Source: Miniimonas arenae
Lineage (GTDB): Bacteria; Actinomycetota; Actinomycetes; Actinomycetales; Beutenbergiaceae
DNA: 40,114 nt
Assembly (NCBI RefSeq): GCF_006351005.1
Contig: NZ_VENP01000028.1
Location: 1 to 40,114, forward strand
Direction: 5' to 3'
Part shown: positions 38,781-40,114 of the stretch, piece by piece
Position numbering within the stretch: position 1 is the first letter of the stretch
Layout: every line of letters begins with the position of its first letter
Notes under the pieces: model-generated
What the model saw: only the letters and a program-made list of their open reading frames with translations
What the model was told of the DNA's origin: nothing
Databases searched by the model: none
Translations under genes and position numbers: made by a program

Positions 38781-40114
38781 CACTCTCCCCTCCAGGAGGT
38801 CACGATGAAGCGTCTGCTCGTGCTGGCGGCCCTTGCCGGCCTCGGGTACCTGGTCTGGCGTGAGGTCTCGGCCGAGCAGGCCGAGCGCGACCTGTGGCGA
38901 GAGGTCACCGACCCGGTCGAGTGACGATCCACCGGCCCACCTCGGGCCGACGGGGCCTTGGCGCAATTGGTAGCGCACCTGCTTTGCAAGCAGGGGGTTA
39001 GGGGTTCGAGTCCCCTAGGCTCCACCCAAAGTGTCTTGCGGGAACACGCGACATCGGAAGATGTGGAGTGTTCCCGTTCGGCTTCTTTGCCTCCGGTCGT
39101 CGCTTGAACGATGGTGGCGAACGGCTCCGCGAGGCGCGGGCGCAACTGCTCGTCCTCAGTGATCTCCAACCGCGCGTAGAACGCTTGGTTCGCCAGCCTC
39201 CTGCTCCCGTCATCGGAGTGCGCGTAGGCGCGGTGAGCGTCGGTGAGGAGCCGCAGGCTGTCGTGGAGGAACGCCCTGCCGCCGACGTGTTGCTCGTGGT
39301 GCTCACGCAGGCGGTGCTCGATGCTCGCGAGCCCGGCGCGGATGCGGTCTTGGTGCCGTTTGAGCGTGGGTAGGTCGATGGCGTCGGCGAAGTGCGCGGC
39401 GAGAAGCTTGTCGCTCTCGGCTTCCAGGCGCGCCCGGTTCGCGGTGAGGTCGGCGAACTCCTGATCCTTGCCCGCACTGCGCTTGTCGAACGCGGCGTCA
39501 ACTTCGGCGGCGAGGTGGCGGTAGTTATCTTCGCTGATCGTGATGTTGGCGTAGGAGTCCGCTACGAGCCGTTCCGCGACCTGCACGGGCACGGCACGGC
39601 GGGTGCAGGTGGTCTTCTTCGCAGCCCGGCCTGAGCAGACGAAGTAGGCGTACGTCGTGCCGCGCGGGTTGGTCGCGAAGTCCAGCAGCATCCGCGACCC
39701 GCAACTGCCGCAGTGCAGCAGCCCTTTCAGGTGGTGGGCGTGCTGGACGTGCCGGGTTGCGTGCGCGTTGCGCGCCTTCAACAGCGATTGCACCTGATCG
39801 AAGAGCGCAGGCTCCACGATGGGCTCGTGCGCGCCAGGATGCAGCGCGCCCTTGTAGCGGATCACTCCCGCGTAGTACGGGTTCGTCAGCACGCGGCAGA
39901 GGGCATTCTTCCCCAGCGGCTTGGATGGCCGTTTCGGTGTCGGCACGGACAGAAGCCCGCGTGCGGTGAGGTCGCGTAGAAGCGCAGTCACGGAGGTCTC
40001 CCCTTCCGCGTAGCGCTCGAACGCCCAGGCGATGAGCGGTGCGCGCTCGGGATCGACTTCCACTGTTCGGACCTCGCGGCCGCGCTCGTCAGTCTTGCGG
40101 ACGTTCAGGTAGCC
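38726..40114 (-). CDS. Large serine recombinase, N-terminus beyond the window
   Basis: A partial gene (462 codons here) running off the right edge. Visible: the recombinase domain beginning YLNVRKTDERGREVRTVEVD, LCRVLTNPYYAGVIRYKG, the zinc beta-ribbon with CGSCGSRM and a second Cys pair, then a coiled coil. The catalytic resolvase domain lies outside. The frame has no stop before the tRNA and reads WVEPRGLEPLTPC in antisense of tRNA-Ala, through the DLW-39 gene, to a stop at 38726 inside tRNA-Ile. The last about 100 residues are therefore host-encoded, as expected if integration at the tRNA replaced the original end. The genuine element-encoded part probably ends near 39025. Confidence 0.85.
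   Translation of the reverse strand, partial: GYLNVRKTDERGREVRTVEVDPERAPLIAWAFERYAEGETSVTALLRDLTARGLLSVPTPKRPSKPLGKNALCRVLTNPYYAGVIRYKGALHPGAHEPIVEPALFDQVQSLLKARNAHATRHVQHAHHLKGLLHCGSCGSRMLLDFATNPRGTTYAYFVCSGRAAKKTTCTRRAVPVQVAERLVADSYANITISEDNYRHLAAEVDAAFDKRSAGKDQEFADLTANRARLEAESDKLLAAHFADAIDLPTLKRHQDRIRAGLASIEHRLREHHEQHVGGRAFLHDSLRLLTDAHRAYAHSDDGSRRLANQAFYARLEITEDEQLRPRLAEPFATIVQATTGGKEAEREHSTSSDVACSRKTLWVEPRGLEPLTPCLQSRCATNCAKAPSARGGPVDRHSTGSVTSRHRSRSACSAETSRQTRYPRPARAASTSRRFIVTSWRGECGPTATRTRDLFLIREAL
38805..38924 (+). CDS. DLW-39 family small protein
   Basis: A 39-residue protein MKRLLVLAALAGLGYLVWRE followed by a charged half with the motif ERDLWREV. One N-terminal membrane helix, short acidic C-terminus. 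Length and DLW match the family known by that name in actinobacteria between tRNA-Ile and tRNA-Ala. A TCCAGGAGG ribosome site is 5-12 bp upstream of the ATG. Function unknown. Confidence 0.9.
   Translation: MKRLLVLAALAGLGYLVWREVSAEQAERDLWREVTDPVE
38952..39024 (+). tRNA. alaT: tRNA-Ala (TGC)
   Basis: A 73-nt cloverleaf: acceptor GGGGCCT/AGGCTCC (one G-T pair), anticodon stem CCTGC/GCAGG with TGC at 38985-38987. No encoded CCA. Its 3' half is probably the attachment site of the element to the right. Confidence 0.97.
39001..39024 (+). other. Probable attachment-site core in tRNA-Ala 3' end
   Basis: The junction between host tRNA-Ala and the recombinase-bearing element falls here. The far copy of the core is outside the window, so the boundaries are inferred. 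Confidence 0.45.
39025..40114. mobile_element. Left end of an integrated element at tRNA-Ala
   Basis: DNA from the tRNA-Ala end to the edge carries only the recombinase, transcribed toward the tRNA. Integration in tRNA-Ala by phages and integrative elements is common. Type (prophage or ICE) cannot be told from this fragment. Confidence 0.7.

Noticed and set aside
38726-38950. Recombinase C-terminal tail as a functional domain
   Set aside because: It is antisense to a tRNA and the DLW-39 gene, so it is host sequence read by chance.

Overview
The window is a replication-origin region of a high-GC actinobacterium. Gene content and order (pcnA/cca - nudix - DUF6049 - murJ - trxB - trxA ... parB-parA ... 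rsmG-jag-yidC-yidD-rnpA-rpmH - oriC - dnaA-dnaN-recF-DUF721-gyrB-gyrA-DUF3566-tRNA-Ile-DLW39-tRNA-Ala) match the oriC block known from Mycobacterium and the Micrococcales. A Cellulomonas-like organism is the best guess (inference from order, the DUF6049/DLW-39 genes, the GC-rich codon use and the absence of sigM). No 16S gene is present to confirm this.

Layout: 1-171 is a repeat cluster. 172-4608 (minus) is a tightly coupled cca / MFS exporter / Eis-like acetyltransferase operon. 4650-11553 (plus) is a translationally coupled NUDIX / DUF6049 / MurJ-pseudokinase operon for envelope growth. 11599-15562 (plus) holds trxB behind a SigR/SigH-type promoter, a thioredoxin lacking its nucleophilic cysteine, a PLP aminotransferase and a Ddl-like ATP-grasp ligase. 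15612-17878 (minus) is parB-parA. 17879-18978 is a gene-free stretch with three parS sites; a fourth, variant parS lies inside parA. 18979-22826 is an accessory insertion separating parA from rsmG: an ECF42-type sigma factor with its DGPF/YCII partner (minus) and an ArsR-SulP pair (plus). 22869-26453 (minus) is rsmG-jag-yidC-yidD-rnpA-rpmH. 26454-28990 contains dnaA and both flanking origin regions. 28991-37822 (plus) is dnaN-recF-DUF721-gyrB-gyrA-DUF3566. 37823-39024 carries a strong hairpin plus a 28-bp tandem duplication, a VOC-family gene, a second repeat cluster, tRNA-Ile(GAT), a 39-codon DLW-39 gene and tRNA-Ala(TGC). 39025 to the edge is the end of an integrated element whose large serine recombinase reads, without a stop, through tRNA-Ala into host DNA.

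The genes work together as the chromosome's replication and segregation centre (DnaA/DnaN/RecF/DciA-like/gyrase, ParABS) with linked RNA processing and membrane insertion (RnpA, L34, YidC/YidD/Jag) and a cell-wall/redox wing (MurJ, Ddl-like, TrxB/TrxA). The observations most worth checking are the WAGPC thioredoxin beside a SigR-type promoter, the self-recognition promoter of the ECF42 operon, the ArsR/SulP inverted operator, a perfect DnaA box before gyrB, the recombinase-tRNA chimera, and two repeat clusters with the same two-forward/two-reverse architecture. No wholly new multi-gene system is evident.
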